Shown here in pieces: positions 34,056 through 43,033 of a DNA stretch of 64,000 bases. The stretch lies in the NCBI GenBank assembly GCA_902611465.1, contig CACLZS010000004.1:21953-85952 (forward strand), read 5' to 3'. The position numbers and the translations under genes were made by a program. How positions within the stretch are numbered: the stretch's first letter is position 1; each line of letters opens with the position of its first letter. The notes under the pieces are model-generated. The model saw only the letters and a list, made by a program, of their open reading frames with translations. It was not told the DNA's origin and did no database searches. This stretch comes from an uncultured Pelagibacteraceae bacterium. Lineage in GTDB: Bacteria; Pseudomonadota; Alphaproteobacteria; Pelagibacterales; Pelagibacteraceae.

Positions 34056-34348
34056 AAATTTAATTCTAATCTTGCTGCCTCTGACATCATAGACTTATCC
34101 CATGGTGGTTCCCAAACTAAATCTAAATCTACTTTATCAACTTCTTCTAATTGCATAATACTATCTTTAACTTCTTTAGGCAAACTTTCGGCTACTGGAC
34201 AATTTGGAGTAGTTAGTGTCATTTTTACACTAATATTTTTTTTATCTACGGCGATATCATATATTAATCCAAGTTCGTAAATATTTACTGGTATTTCAGG
34301 ATCGTAGATTTTTTTTATTTCTTCGATTACTTTTTCTTTTAATTCCAT
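34052..34348 (-). CDS. sufT: SUF-associated DUF59/MIP18-family protein (SufT-like)
   Basis: A 98-residue protein with the MIP18/DUF59 fold. KKIYDPEIPVNIYELGLIYD, MTLTTPNCPVAESLP with its conserved Cys, and the WEPPWDKSMMSEAARLEL ending are diagnostic. The start MELKEK at 34348 is used because the longer in-frame reading (34426) overlaps sufU by over 70 bases and adds non-homologous sequence. Proteins of this kind help mature iron-sulfur enzymes and are common in alphaproteobacterial suf operons. Confidence 0.92.
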   Translation of the reverse strand: MELKEKVIEEIKKIYDPEIPVNIYELGLIYDIAVDKKNISVKMTLTTPNCPVAESLPKEVKDSIMQLEEVDKVDLDLVWEPPWDKSMMSEAARLELNL

Positions 34349-34352
34349 AAAG

Positions 34353-34817
34353 TTAAGACTCCGTATTAGTGATTTCCTTTGGGTTATCCATTGCTGATGT
34401 AAGGGTATGCCACGATAATGTTGCACACTTAACTCTCATTGGATATTGTTTAACACCAGATAAACACATCAATTTGGTTTTCTCATCTTCTTTTAAGTAT
34501 TCTGATTTTAATTCTGGATTTTGTTTTATCATTCCTAAAAAATCTTCAACTATCTCTTTAGCCTCAAGTTCATTTTTACCTTTAATTAAATCAGTCATGA
34601 TCGAAGCTGATGCCATTGAAATAGCACATCCACTTCCCTCAAACGAAATATCCTCGACTATTTTTTGTCCATTTAATTTTAGATAAACATGAACATTATC
34701 TCCACATAACGGATTATGACCTTTTGCATCTTTATTAAACTCATGTGCTTTTCCAAGATTCCTTGGATTTTTCCCATGTTCTAAAATAATTTCTTGATAA
34801 AGTTCTTTTAGGTTCAT
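34353..34817 (-). CDS. sufU: SufU-type iron-sulfur assembly/sulfur-transfer protein
   Basis: A 154-residue protein of the IscU/NifU N-terminal fold. The zinc/sulfur ligands C38 and D40 (NPLCGDN), C64 (GSGCAIS) and C131 (VKCATLSWHTL) are kept. The insertion before the last motif (residues about 100-125) and the CATLSWHTL ending are marks of SufU, not scaffold IscU. In Gram-positive bacteria SufU is a zinc protein that takes sulfur from SufS, replacing SufE. No sufE is seen here, so the same role is inferred. It overlaps sufS by 4 bases. Confidence 0.9.
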   Translation of the reverse strand: MNLKELYQEIILEHGKNPRNLGKAHEFNKDAKGHNPLCGDNVHVYLKLNGQKIVEDISFEGSGCAISMASASIMTDLIKGKNELEAKEIVEDFLGMIKQNPELKSEYLKEDEKTKLMCLSGVKQYPMRVKCATLSWHTLTSAMDNPKEITNTES

Positions 34818-36034
34818 TTTAAATTAAATATTTTTTTACAGTTATTAATTGAGTCGTTTAACTTATCTAAATCATCTTTAGTATTATAAATTCCAACCGA
34901 CGCTCTTGCACTAGCAGGTATATTTAATTTATCGTGTAATATTTGACAGCAATGATGGCCTGCTCTTATTGCAACCCCATCTTCATCAAGTATTGTTGCA
35001 ATGTCATGTGGATGAACGCCCTCCAATGTGAAGGATAAAACTCCACCTTTATTTTTTGGACTACCAATCAATTTAACAGAATTATTTTTTTGTAACAATT
35101 CTTGACCATATTCAACTAAATCAGCCTCGTGTTTCATGATATTCTCTATTCCGACACTCTCCATAAACTTTATTGACTGATCAAATGCAATAACTTGAGC
35201 TGTAGCCATGGTGCCAGCTTCGTATTTATTCGGCAAATCTCCATAAGATATTTTATCTTTTTTGACTTCTCTAATCATTCCACCTCCACCTTGATAGGGT
35301 GGCAGCTCTTCTAACCACTTTTTTTTACCGTATAAAATACCTAATCCAGTTGGTCCGTACATTTTATGGCATGATATTGCATAAAAATCACAATCTAAAT
35401 CTTGCATATCTAATTTTAGATGAGGAGCTCCCTGACAACCATCAATGACAACTATTATCCCTTTTGAATGAGCTAAATCAGTTATTTCTTTAACAGGCAA
35501 TATTGCTCCTGTCACGTTAGATAAATGAGTAATTGCTATTACTTTAGTCTTTGATGTTATTTTTTTTTCAATATCCTCTAAAGAAATGTCACCATCATCA
35601 TTTACCTCTGCAAAATTGATTTTAATATTTTTTGATTTTCTTAAGAAATGCCAAGGCACATAATTTGAATGATGCTCAAGCTCTGTAATTAAAATTTCAT
35701 CACCTTCATTCAGATATTTTTGCCCTAGAGTATTGGCTACTAAATTTAATGCTTCTGTCGCTCCTTTAGTAAAAACTATCTCATTTTTGTCTTTAGCATT
35801 AATATATTTTTGCACAGAAGATCTTGTATTTTCATACAAGTTTGTTGCTGCAACTGCTAAATAATGGACACTTCTTCCAACATTTGAAAATCGTTTAGTA
35901 TAAAATTCATTGATTTTATCAGCTACAACTTTTGGTTTTTGTGATGAGTTCGCACTATCTAAATAGACTAAATCATTGTTTTGGATTTTTTCATCAAATA
36001 TTGGAAACTCAGTTTTTATGTTCTCTATTTTCAT
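34814..36034 (-). CDS. sufS: Cysteine desulfurase SufS
   Basis: A 406-residue PLP-dependent type II cysteine desulfurase that supplies sulfur for cluster assembly. N-terminal YLDSANSSQKP, TELEHHSNYVPWH, VDGCQGAPH, the PLP-lysine block SCHKMYGPTGLGILYGKK and the C-terminal RAGHHCCQILHDKL with the catalytic Cys region are all present. The double Cys (CC) in place of the usual HCAQP is a small oddity. It is translationally coupled at both ends (ATGA overlaps with sufD and sufU). Confidence 0.95.
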   Translation of the reverse strand: MKIENIKTEFPIFDEKIQNNDLVYLDSANSSQKPKVVADKINEFYTKRFSNVGRSVHYLAVAATNLYENTRSSVQKYINAKDKNEIVFTKGATEALNLVANTLGQKYLNEGDEILITELEHHSNYVPWHFLRKSKNIKINFAEVNDDGDISLEDIEKKITSKTKVIAITHLSNVTGAILPVKEITDLAHSKGIIVVIDGCQGAPHLKLDMQDLDCDFYAISCHKMYGPTGLGILYGKKKWLEELPPYQGGGGMIREVKKDKISYGDLPNKYEAGTMATAQVIAFDQSIKFMESVGIENIMKHEADLVEYGQELLQKNNSVKLIGSPKNKGGVLSFTLEGVHPHDIATILDEDGVAIRAGHHCCQILHDKLNIPASARASVGIYNTKDDLDKLNDSINNCKKIFNLK

Positions 36035-37278
36035 TCCTTAATTCCAATCATATTTTTAATTAAATTTTTTACTTCAGGATCAGTAATTTTTTCAACAACA
36101 TCTAATAGAAAACCATTTATCAAAAGTTCTCTCGATTGTTGGTAATTTAATCCCCTTGACATTAAGTAAAATATCGAGTCCTCATTGAGACTACCAGATG
36201 CAGAACCGTGTGAACATTTAACGTCATCTGCATAAATTTCTAACTCTGGTTTAGCATTGAACTCAGAGTCTTTATTTAACAATATTGCTTTACTTAGTTG
36301 ATAACCATCAGTTTTCTGTGCTTTAGAGTTAACAAATATTTTTCCTTGATATACTGCTCTTGAACTATCTTCTAAAACACTTTTTATGAGTTGATAACTT
36401 TTTGTATTTTCAGTTAAGTGATTTATTATTGTTCTGATTTCATGATGTTTATTATTATTTATAGAGAAAATACCATTTACAAAAGCTGATGAATATTCTC
36501 CATTTAAGTTACAATTAATTTCATTCTTACAAAAATTAGATCCTGAGGATAAAATAAATGTTTCTGAAATACTATTTTTATCTTGCTCAATATTATTAAA
36601 GGAATACTTAATATTTTTATTTTCTAATTTATCTACTTTGTAATTTTTTAAAACAGAATTTTCTTTTAAATCAAAGTTGTAAAAAATATTTAAAAAATTT
36701 TTTTCTGAAGTATCTTTAAATAAATCGATTAATCTTAATGAACTATTTTCATATAATTCAAAATTTAATCTTAAATTAATATTTTTAGACCAAATTTTTG
36801 AGTTGGTTGTATGATAGATAATTAGAGGTTTGGTTAATTGATAACCCTCTTTAACCACTATTTTAAAAGACTTGTTAGTAAAGGCGCTATTTAAGTCAGA
36901 TAAAGAGCTATTATTATTAAATTTATTAATAGTTTCCGACTGATCAATTATTTCTATTTGGTCTTTTTTTTCATAATCAAAATCAATTTTTTCTATTCTT
37001 CCATTAATAAATACTATTTTGTTATGCTCTAGCCCGTCTACGAATGCAGAAGTATCAACTTTATTTGTAGACGTATAGTCACTGTAAAAGCTTAGCTCTC
37101 CAATATTTTTTTTTATTATTTGGTTAAGATCAGAAAATTTCCAGTCTTCTTCTTTTCTATTTGGAAAACCTTTATTAATAAAATTATCTAAATAAAACTT
37201 TTTTATTTCAATATCCCTCTGAGATAAAGTTAAATTTTTAATAGTATTATCAAAATCTTTTTGTAATTGCTCTCTCAT
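36031..37278 (-). CDS. sufD: Fe-S assembly protein SufD
   Basis: A 415-residue SufBD-family protein, part of the SufBC2D scaffold. The N-terminus has GFPNRKEEDWKFSDL, and the C-terminal beta-helix end has VYQGKIFVNSKAQKTDGYQ, PELEIYADDVKCSHGSASG with the conserved Cys-x-His, FYLMSRGLNYQQSRELLINGF. The middle is Asn/Lys-rich and poorly conserved, normal for SufD. It abuts sufC exactly and overlaps sufS by 4 bases. Confidence 0.94.
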   Translation of the reverse strand: MREQLQKDFDNTIKNLTLSQRDIEIKKFYLDNFINKGFPNRKEEDWKFSDLNQIIKKNIGELSFYSDYTSTNKVDTSAFVDGLEHNKIVFINGRIEKIDFDYEKKDQIEIIDQSETINKFNNNSSLSDLNSAFTNKSFKIVVKEGYQLTKPLIIYHTTNSKIWSKNINLRLNFELYENSSLRLIDLFKDTSEKNFLNIFYNFDLKENSVLKNYKVDKLENKNIKYSFNNIEQDKNSISETFILSSGSNFCKNEINCNLNGEYSSAFVNGIFSINNNKHHEIRTIINHLTENTKSYQLIKSVLEDSSRAVYQGKIFVNSKAQKTDGYQLSKAILLNKDSEFNAKPELEIYADDVKCSHGSASGSLNEDSIFYLMSRGLNYQQSRELLINGFLLDVVEKITDPEVKNLIKNMIGIKE

Positions 37279-38013
37279 CTAATTAAAATTTTCATACCCC
37301 TTTTTCTCTAATTCCAAAGCTAATTCTGCACCTCCGGATTTTATGATTTTTCCATCCATTAAAACATGAACAAAATCTGGTTTGATATAATCTAGTAATC
37401 TTTGGTAATGTGTAATAATTAAAAATGAATTTTTATTGTCTCTTAATGAATTAACTCCATCAGCTACAATTTTCAAAGCATCAATATCTAGACCTGAATC
37501 TGTTTCATCTAAAATTGACAATTTAGGAGCTAATAATGACATTTGCAAAATTTCATTTTTCTTTTTCTCTCCACCTGAAAAACCAACATTTAGTTGTCTG
37601 TTCAATTTTTCTTCATCAAATTTAAGTTCTTTAGATTTTTCCTTTACTAATTTTAAAAATTCTATTGCATCAAGCTCTTTCTCACCTCTTGCTTTCCTTA
37701 CTGCATTTAACGAAGTTTTTAGGAATATATTTGTATTTACACCTGGAATTTCTAATGGATATTGAAAGGCAAGAAAAATACCTTTATGGGCTCTTTCCTC
37801 TGTTTCAAGCTCAAATAAATCTTTTTCCTCAAAAAGTACTTCCCCTGAAACTTCGTATCCTTTTTTACCTGACAAAATATTTGATAATGTACTTTTACCA
37901 GATCCATTTGGACCCATAATTGCGTGGACCTCTCCAGGATTTATATTTAAAGAAAACTCTTTTAAAATTTCTTTACTATCAATTTTTGCATTTAATTTAT
38001 TTATTTTTAACAT
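37279..38013 (-). CDS. sufC: Fe-S assembly ATPase SufC
   Basis: A 244-residue ABC-type ATPase of the SufBCD complex. Walker A GPNGSGKST near residue 34, the SufC-specific LAFQYPLEIPGVN, signature FSGGEKKKNEILQM, Walker B LSILDETDSGLDIDAL and the switch His in LIITHYQRLLDYI are present. It drives conformational change of the SufB-SufD scaffold. It overlaps the sufB stop by 1 base. Confidence 0.97.
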   Translation of the reverse strand: MLKINKLNAKIDSKEILKEFSLNINPGEVHAIMGPNGSGKSTLSNILSGKKGYEVSGEVLFEEKDLFELETEERAHKGIFLAFQYPLEIPGVNTNIFLKTSLNAVRKARGEKELDAIEFLKLVKEKSKELKFDEEKLNRQLNVGFSGGEKKKNEILQMSLLAPKLSILDETDSGLDIDALKIVADGVNSLRDNKNSFLIITHYQRLLDYIKPDFVHVLMDGKIIKSGGAELALELEKKGYENFN

Positions 38014-39455
38014 TAACCGACACTACCTTCTAAGCTGATACCAACTAGTTTTTGAGCCTCTACGGCAAATTCCATTGGTAATTGTTGTAATACCTCTTTA
38101 CAAAATCCATTAACAATTAACCCTACTGCCTCTTCGGCACTCAAACCTCTCTGTTGACAGTAATGTAGCTGCTCTTCACTAATCTTTGATGTTGTTGCTT
38201 CATGAGCAATATTTGATTCTGAATTTTTGTTTTTGATATATGGAACTGTATGCGCCCCACATTTGTTACCCATTAATAAAGAGTCACATTGAGTGTAATT
38301 GTTGGAATTTGCAGCCTTTGATGAGATATCGACTAGACCTCTATAAGTCATATCTGACTGACCAGCACTAATACCTTTTGATATTATTTTACTTTTAGTA
38401 TTTTTTCCTAAATGTATCATTTTAGTTCCAGTATCAGCTTTCTGATGATTATTAGTAATAGCTATAGAATAAAATTCACCAACCGAATTATCACCTTTTA
38501 AAATACAGCTTGGATATTTCCAAGTAATGGCAGAACCAGTTTCAACCTGCGTCCAAGAAATCTTAGAATTCTTTCCTTTGCACAAACCACGCTTTGTAAC
38601 AAAATTATAAATTCCACCTTTTCCGTCTTTATCACCAGGATACCAATTCTGAACTGTAGAATATTTTATTTCTGCATCATCTAAGGCAACTAATTCAACA
38701 TTTGCAGCATGTAACTGATTTTCATCTCGCATTGGAGCAGTACAACCTTCTAGATAACTTACATAACTTCCCTTATCAGCAACAATTAATGTTCTTTCAA
38801 ATTGTCCTGTGTTAGATGCGTTAATTCTAAAGTATGTTGAAAGCTCCATTGGGCATCGCACACCTTCAGGTATATATGCAAACGAGCCATCAGTAAAAAC
38901 TGCAGAGTTTAGAGTTGCAAAGAAATGGTCAGTGACTGGTATAACTGAACCTAAATATTTTTTAACTAATTCAGGATGATTTTGTATTGCTTCTGATATT
39001 GGACAAAAAATAATTCCTTGCTTTGTTAGTTCTTCTCTGAATGTAGTTGCAACAGAGACTGAGTCAAATACTGCATCAACTGCTATACCATTAAGTCTTT
39101 TCTGCTCTTGAAGTGGAATACCTAATTTTTTATAAGTTTCCAAAAGTTTAGGGTCTAAATCATCTAAATTTTTTGGTTTATTTTTCATACTTTTAGGTGC
39201 CGAGTAATAATATAGATCTTGATAATCTATTTTTGGATATTTTGGTTTTTGCCAATCTGGTTCTTTTAATTGTTTAAATCTTTCAAATGCTTTTAATCTA
39301 AAATCAAGCATCCATTGAGGCTCTTTTTTAATATTAGATATAAATTTAATTACATCTTCATTTAATCCCTTAGGGGCTCTTGTGTTTTCGATATCAGTTG
39401 TAAACCCATATTTATAATCTTTTAAATTATCAATTTCTTTCTGTCTATTATCCAT
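38013..39455 (-). CDS. sufB: Fe-S assembly scaffold SufB
   Basis: A 480-residue scaffold on which clusters form. [20 protein letters not shown] at the N-terminus, [39 protein letters not shown], and the C-terminal [19 protein letters not shown] followed by [12 protein letters not shown] are standard SufB segments, with the cluster-relevant cysteines in place. The start overlaps the iscR stop by 8 bases, so the regulator and the machinery are cotranscribed from one promoter. Confidence 0.97.
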   Translation of the reverse strand: MDNRQKEIDNLKDYKYGFTTDIENTRAPKGLNEDVIKFISNIKKEPQWMLDFRLKAFERFKQLKEPDWQKPKYPKIDYQDLYYYSAPKSMKNKPKNLDDLDPKLLETYKKLGIPLQEQKRLNGIAVDAVFDSVSVATTFREELTKQGIIFCPISEAIQNHPELVKKYLGSVIPVTDHFFATLNSAVFTDGSFAYIPEGVRCPMELSTYFRINASNTGQFERTLIVADKGSYVSYLEGCTAPMRDENQLHAANVELVALDDAEIKYSTVQNWYPGDKDGKGGIYNFVTKRGLCKGKNSKISWTQVETGSAITWKYPSCILKGDNSVGEFYSIAITNNHQKADTGTKMIHLGKNTKSKIISKGISAGQSDMTYRGLVDISSKAANSNNYTQCDSLLMGNKCGAHTVPYIKNKNSESNIAHEATTSKISEEQLHYCQQRGLSAEEAVGLIVNGFCKEVLQQLPMEFAVEAQKLVGISLEGSVG

Positions 39456-39870
39456 TATAAGTACTCTTATTAATTAAATCACTTAATGTTTTTTGCTGAA
39501 AAAAATTATTTATATAATCTTCTAGCTCATCCCATAAATCATGAGTGATACATTTGGAAGACTTACCATTGCACCCACTATCAGAGTGTTTCTCACAACC
39601 AACTGTTTTTACTTTTTCATCGACTGCAATAAATACATCTGAAATTTTTATCTCAGAAGCTTGTTTTGATAATACGTAACCACCTCTATTACCTCTAACA
39701 CTTGTAACAATTTGGTTTTTTTTTAATTTAGAAAAAAGCTGTTCTAAGTAAACAAGTGATATGCCTTGTCTTAAAGATATGTCTCTTAAAGATACTGGCT
39801 CTTTTAAATTAAATTTTGCTAGATCCGCTAGAGCCATTACAGCGTATCTGCCTTTACTTGATAATTTCAT
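39448..39870 (-). CDS. iscR: Rrf2-family Fe-S regulator IscR
   Basis: A 140-residue winged-helix regulator that senses iron-sulfur supply. [18 protein letters not shown] and the recognition segment [20 protein letters not shown] with [11 protein letters not shown] are typical. The cluster-binding cysteines are C92, C100 and C107 (spacing 7 and 6; E. coli 92, 98, 104), with H110 nearby. The gene leads the suf operon and is preceded by a good IscR operator that overlaps its likely promoter, implying autoregulation. It is the only transcription factor I see in the window. Confidence 0.95.
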   Translation of the reverse strand: MKLSSKGRYAVMALADLAKFNLKEPVSLRDISLRQGISLVYLEQLFSKLKKNQIVTSVRGNRGGYVLSKQASEIKISDVFIAVDEKVKTVGCEKHSDSGCNGKSSKCITHDLWDELEDYINNFFQQKTLSDLINKSTYNG

Positions 39871-39897
39871 ATTTCCCGCAATTTACGGGTCTTATAT

Positions 39898-39922
39898 ATA
39901 CCCGACTATTTTAGTCAAGATT
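39898..39922. promoter_or_regulatory. IscR-type operator overlapping the suf promoter
   Basis: The dyad has core GACTATTTTAGTC (39904-39916), flanked by ATACCC and AAGATT. This fits the type 1 IscR consensus ATA-SYY-GACT-5-AGTC-RRS-TAT closely, including flanks. On the iscR strand, TTGACT within it can serve as -35 and TATAAG 16 bases on as -10, putting the operator over the promoter about 28 bases upstream of the iscR start. Repression when cluster-loaded IscR is abundant is the expected behaviour; it is inferred from the E. coli case. Confidence 0.8.
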
Positions 39923-40000
39923 AATTGATATTATTAAACTTGCATTTTGTCACTCAATTTTGATAGAAAAAACCTTATTTTTTTTTGAGATTAATAATCA

Positions 40001-40609
40001 ATGGCATCAGTAGATAATAAAATTGTAGAAATATTTATACCAGGTCCAGCAGGAAGACTAGAAGCTAAATATTTTAAAAGTAAAAAAAATACCTCACCAA
40101 TTGCTTTGGTTTTGCATCCTCATCCTCAGTACGGTGGTACGATGAATAATAAAGTTGTTGTTGATATATTTCAAACTTTTGTTGAGAATGATTTTTCAGT
40201 TTGTAGAGTAAATTTTAGAGGAGTTGGTAAAAGTGACGGTGAGTTTGATAACGGACAAGGAGAGCTTGCTGATGCAGCAGCAGCACTAGACTGGTTAGAG
40301 AGAGAAAACTTTGATAATTCGCAATGCTGGATTTCTGGTTTTTCTTTTGGTTCTTTGATAGCAATGCAATTACTTATGAGAAGACCGGAAATAAACAGAT
40401 TCATTGTGGTATCACCTCAACCTAATGTTTACGATTTTTCGTTTTTATCCCCATGCCCTACATCAGGTACAATGATTTATGGAAAAAAAGATGAATTGGT
40501 TCCAGTAGAACATATAAATGATTTAAACAAAAGGCTTAGTGAACAAAAAGGTATTAAGGTTGAATTTGAATCTATTCAAGATGCAAATCATTTTTTTTCA
40601 AAAAAATGA
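40001..40609 (+). CDS. Alpha/beta hydrolase (dienelactone-hydrolase-like), 3' end frameshifted
   Basis: A 202-residue alpha/beta hydrolase. FIPGPAGRLEAKYFK, the oxyanion region LHPHPQYGGTMNNKVV, RVNFRGVGKSDGEFD and the nucleophile motif GFSFGS (near residues 109-114) are seen; the acid and His lie in YGKKDELVPVE and DANHFFSKK. The frame stops right after the catalytic His in a T8-C-A7 tract (40591-40606). Skipping one base lets reading continue as NDISLIKSLNKYIKKETALY to a TAG at 40665-40667, restoring the usual C-terminal helix and abutting the anmK stop. A homopolymer sequencing error or a slippage-corrected gene are both possible. Confidence 0.85.
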   Translation: MASVDNKIVEIFIPGPAGRLEAKYFKSKKNTSPIALVLHPHPQYGGTMNNKVVVDIFQTFVENDFSVCRVNFRGVGKSDGEFDNGQGELADAAAALDWLERENFDNSQCWISGFSFGSLIAMQLLMRRPEINRFIVVSPQPNVYDFSFLSPCPTSGTMIYGKKDELVPVEHINDLNKRLSEQKGIKVEFESIQDANHFFSKK

Positions 40610-40667
40610 TATATCTTTAATAAAATCTTTAAATAAATATATAAAAAAAGAAACTGCACTTTATTAG
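40591..40667 (+). other. Homopolymer frameshift site and displaced C-terminal tail of the hydrolase
   Basis: T8 at 40591-40598, C, then A7 at 40600-40606 precede the in-frame TGA (40607-40609). The +1 frame from 40605 is open for 20 codons to TAG at 40665-40667 and reads like the missing C-terminal helix. Polymerase slippage, ribosomal slippage or a base-calling error in the T or A run would each join the two frames. Confidence 0.7.
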
Positions 40668-41762
40668 TCAAGATTTTTTTATTAAAATTCCTCCAACCGA
40701 AGGTTTTTTACAATTAGTTGTGGAAGGGAATGATATTGGTAATCCAAGATAAGATCGAATTGCAAGAAATGCAAATGCCTGTGACTCTATATAGTCACCA
40801 TCTATATTTAAGTCATCAATTAAATGTAATTCATTATTAATTTTTTTTTTTAAAGAGTTAATTAAATATTTATTTTTTCTACCACCGCCACAAATATAAA
40901 TATCATTAATACCTATTTTTTTAGATAATAATTCAGAAGTTAAGTCTGTAATTGTGGTTGTACCATTTTCTAAAGAGAGACCTTTGGCAAAAGAAATATC
41001 AAAATCATTTGTATCAAGAGATCTTTTATAATTAACTTTGCTATAATAGTAATTATCTAAATATTGATCAAAAATAAATTTATCTGTTTTTCCTTTATCA
41101 GCCAAAGTTCCATTTTCGTCAAAAAATTTGTCAGAATTTTTTCTTATCCATTTATCTATTAGACAATTTCCAGGTCCTATATCTCTACTAGTAATTTTAA
41201 AATCTTTCTCAATTTCGGTAATATTGGCAATTCCACCAATATTTAATATTGAAATTGGAATTTTAACTTTATTTTCATTAAACAGTGATTTTATTAGTGC
41301 TAGATGATAAATAGGAGATAAGGGTGCACCCTCACCTCCATTTTTAATATCGTTTTGTCTAAAGTTATACACTACATCTTTATTTGTTAATTTAGATAAA
41401 TTAGCACCAAGTCCAATTTGTTTTGAAATTTTTTCCTCTGTATTATGATAAATAGTGTGACCATGAAAACCGATAAGGTCATAATCAACCTCTTTAGTTG
41501 CCTTAATTGCTATATCAGTGTGAAAATCAGTAATTTCTAACTCTAATTTATCAATTTCAGAAGAATATTTTAGCAAGTCTTGCATTTTTGAGATGCTTTC
41601 TTTTACTCTATGAATTTTATTTGAAAGGCTTGTTGGATAAGGATCAAATCTATTATATTTGATATTAATAGTATCTTTACCATTAGAACTGATAATGGAA
41701 GTATCAACACCATCACCTGATGTACCACTCATAAATCCAAGCGCAGATAAGTTTTTTTCCAT
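40668..41762 (-). CDS. anmK: Anhydro-N-acetylmuramic acid kinase (AnmK)
   Basis: A 364-residue sugar kinase of peptidoglycan recycling, which converts 1,6-anhydroMurNAc to MurNAc-6-phosphate. The N-terminus LGFMSGTSGDGVDTSII is diagnostic; IGFHGHTIYH, VYNFRQNDIKNGGEGAPLSP, ILNIGGIANIT, RDIGPGNCLID and ICGGGRKNKYLI follow in family order. It is divergent from tyrS with 47 bases between starts, as in many alphaproteobacteria. Confidence 0.95.
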   Translation of the reverse strand: MEKNLSALGFMSGTSGDGVDTSIISSNGKDTINIKYNRFDPYPTSLSNKIHRVKESISKMQDLLKYSSEIDKLELEITDFHTDIAIKATKEVDYDLIGFHGHTIYHNTEEKISKQIGLGANLSKLTNKDVVYNFRQNDIKNGGEGAPLSPIYHLALIKSLFNENKVKIPISILNIGGIANITEIEKDFKITSRDIGPGNCLIDKWIRKNSDKFFDENGTLADKGKTDKFIFDQYLDNYYYSKVNYKRSLDTNDFDISFAKGLSLENGTTTITDLTSELLSKKIGINDIYICGGGRKNKYLINSLKKKINNELHLIDDLNIDGDYIESQAFAFLAIRSYLGLPISFPSTTNCKKPSVGGILIKKS

Positions 41763-41809
41763 TCTTATTTTTTTTTATTAAAATATGTATATTGTAAGAT
41801 TATAGACCT

Positions 41810-43033
41810 ATGAATAATTTTTTAAAAGAATTTAAAGAGAGAGGGTACTATTATCAATGTACTAATGAAATAGAATTATCAAATCTATTAAATAAAGAAA
41901 GCACAAATGCATATATTGGATTTGATAGTACAGCTCCAAGTTTACATGTTGGAAGTTTATTGCAAATCATGTGTCTTAGACTTTTACAAAAGTATGGACA
42001 CAGACCAATCATTCTTTTGGGTGGGGGCACGACTAGAATAGGAGATCCATCAGGTAAAGAGGAAACGAGAAAAATCCTTTCTGAAAAGCAAATTGAGAAT
42101 AATATTAATAATATAAAAAAGGTTTTTAAGATTTTTCTTAAAACAAATAATTCAAAATTAAAACCAATTTTTGTGAATAATTATAAATGGTTAGGCAAAC
42201 TCAATTATATAGATTTTTTAAGAGACATAGGTAAACATTTTACAATAAATAAAATGTTAACATTTGATAGTGTTAAATTAAGATTAGAAAGAGAACAATC
42301 TTTAAGTTATATGGAATTTAATTATATGATTTTACAAGCTTATGATTTTTATGAACTTAATAAATCAAACAAATGTAATTTACAAATTGGTGGATCTGAT
42401 CAATGGGGAAATATAATAAACGGTGTTGAACTAATTAAAAGAGAATCTGGAAATCAAGCATTTGGCTTAACTACTCCACTAATAACATTAGCATCAGGTA
42501 CTAAAATGGGTAAAACTGAAAAAGGTGCAGTATGGTTAAATAAAGAAATGTTATCTCCATATGATTATTGGCAGTTTTGGAGAAATACCGATGATAGAGA
42601 TGTATTAAAGTTTTTAAAAATGTTTACTGATCTGTCTTTAGATAAAATAGAGAAAGCAAAAGATAGGGATATAAACGAACTAAAAATTTTACTCGCAAAT
42701 AATGCAACAGAAATGCTACATGGAATAAAAGAGGCAGAAAAGTCTGAGAAACTTGCAAAAAATACTTTTAAAGAGAATTCCACAGGAGAAAACCTTCCTG
42801 GGATAAAAGTCAATAATGATATTTTATCGAAAAATATAGTTGAGCTAATTTCTTTTGTAAATAAAGATATTTCTAAATCAGAAATAAGAAGATTAATTAA
42901 GTCAAACGGGATAAAATTAAATAATGAAAATGTATTAGATGAAAAGTATATAATTGATCCTAATTTATTCTCAGATAAAGGTTTTATTAAGCTATCTATA
43001 GGAAAAAAAAAGCACTTTAAAATTACAAATTAA
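41810..43033 (+). CDS. tyrS: Tyrosyl-tRNA synthetase
   Basis: A 407-residue class I synthetase. YIGFDSTAPSLHVGSLLQI holds the HIGH-type motif (HVGS), GGGTTRIGDPSG follows, QIGGSDQWGNIINGVEL is the tyrosine site, and KMGKTEKGAVWLN is the KMSKS-type loop. The C-terminal 65 residues form an S4-like RNA-binding domain (SEIRRLIKSNGIKLNNENV). Its TAA shares the TTAA tetramer with the stop of the convergent gene. Confidence 0.96.
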   Translation: MNNFLKEFKERGYYYQCTNEIELSNLLNKESTNAYIGFDSTAPSLHVGSLLQIMCLRLLQKYGHRPIILLGGGTTRIGDPSGKEETRKILSEKQIENNINNIKKVFKIFLKTNNSKLKPIFVNNYKWLGKLNYIDFLRDIGKHFTINKMLTFDSVKLRLEREQSLSYMEFNYMILQAYDFYELNKSNKCNLQIGGSDQWGNIINGVELIKRESGNQAFGLTTPLITLASGTKMGKTEKGAVWLNKEMLSPYDYWQFWRNTDDRDVLKFLKMFTDLSLDKIEKAKDRDINELKILLANNATEMLHGIKEAEKSEKLAKNTFKENSTGENLPGIKVNNDILSKNIVELISFVNKDISKSEIRRLIKSNGIKLNNENVLDEKYIIDPNLFSDKGFIKLSIGKKKHFKITN

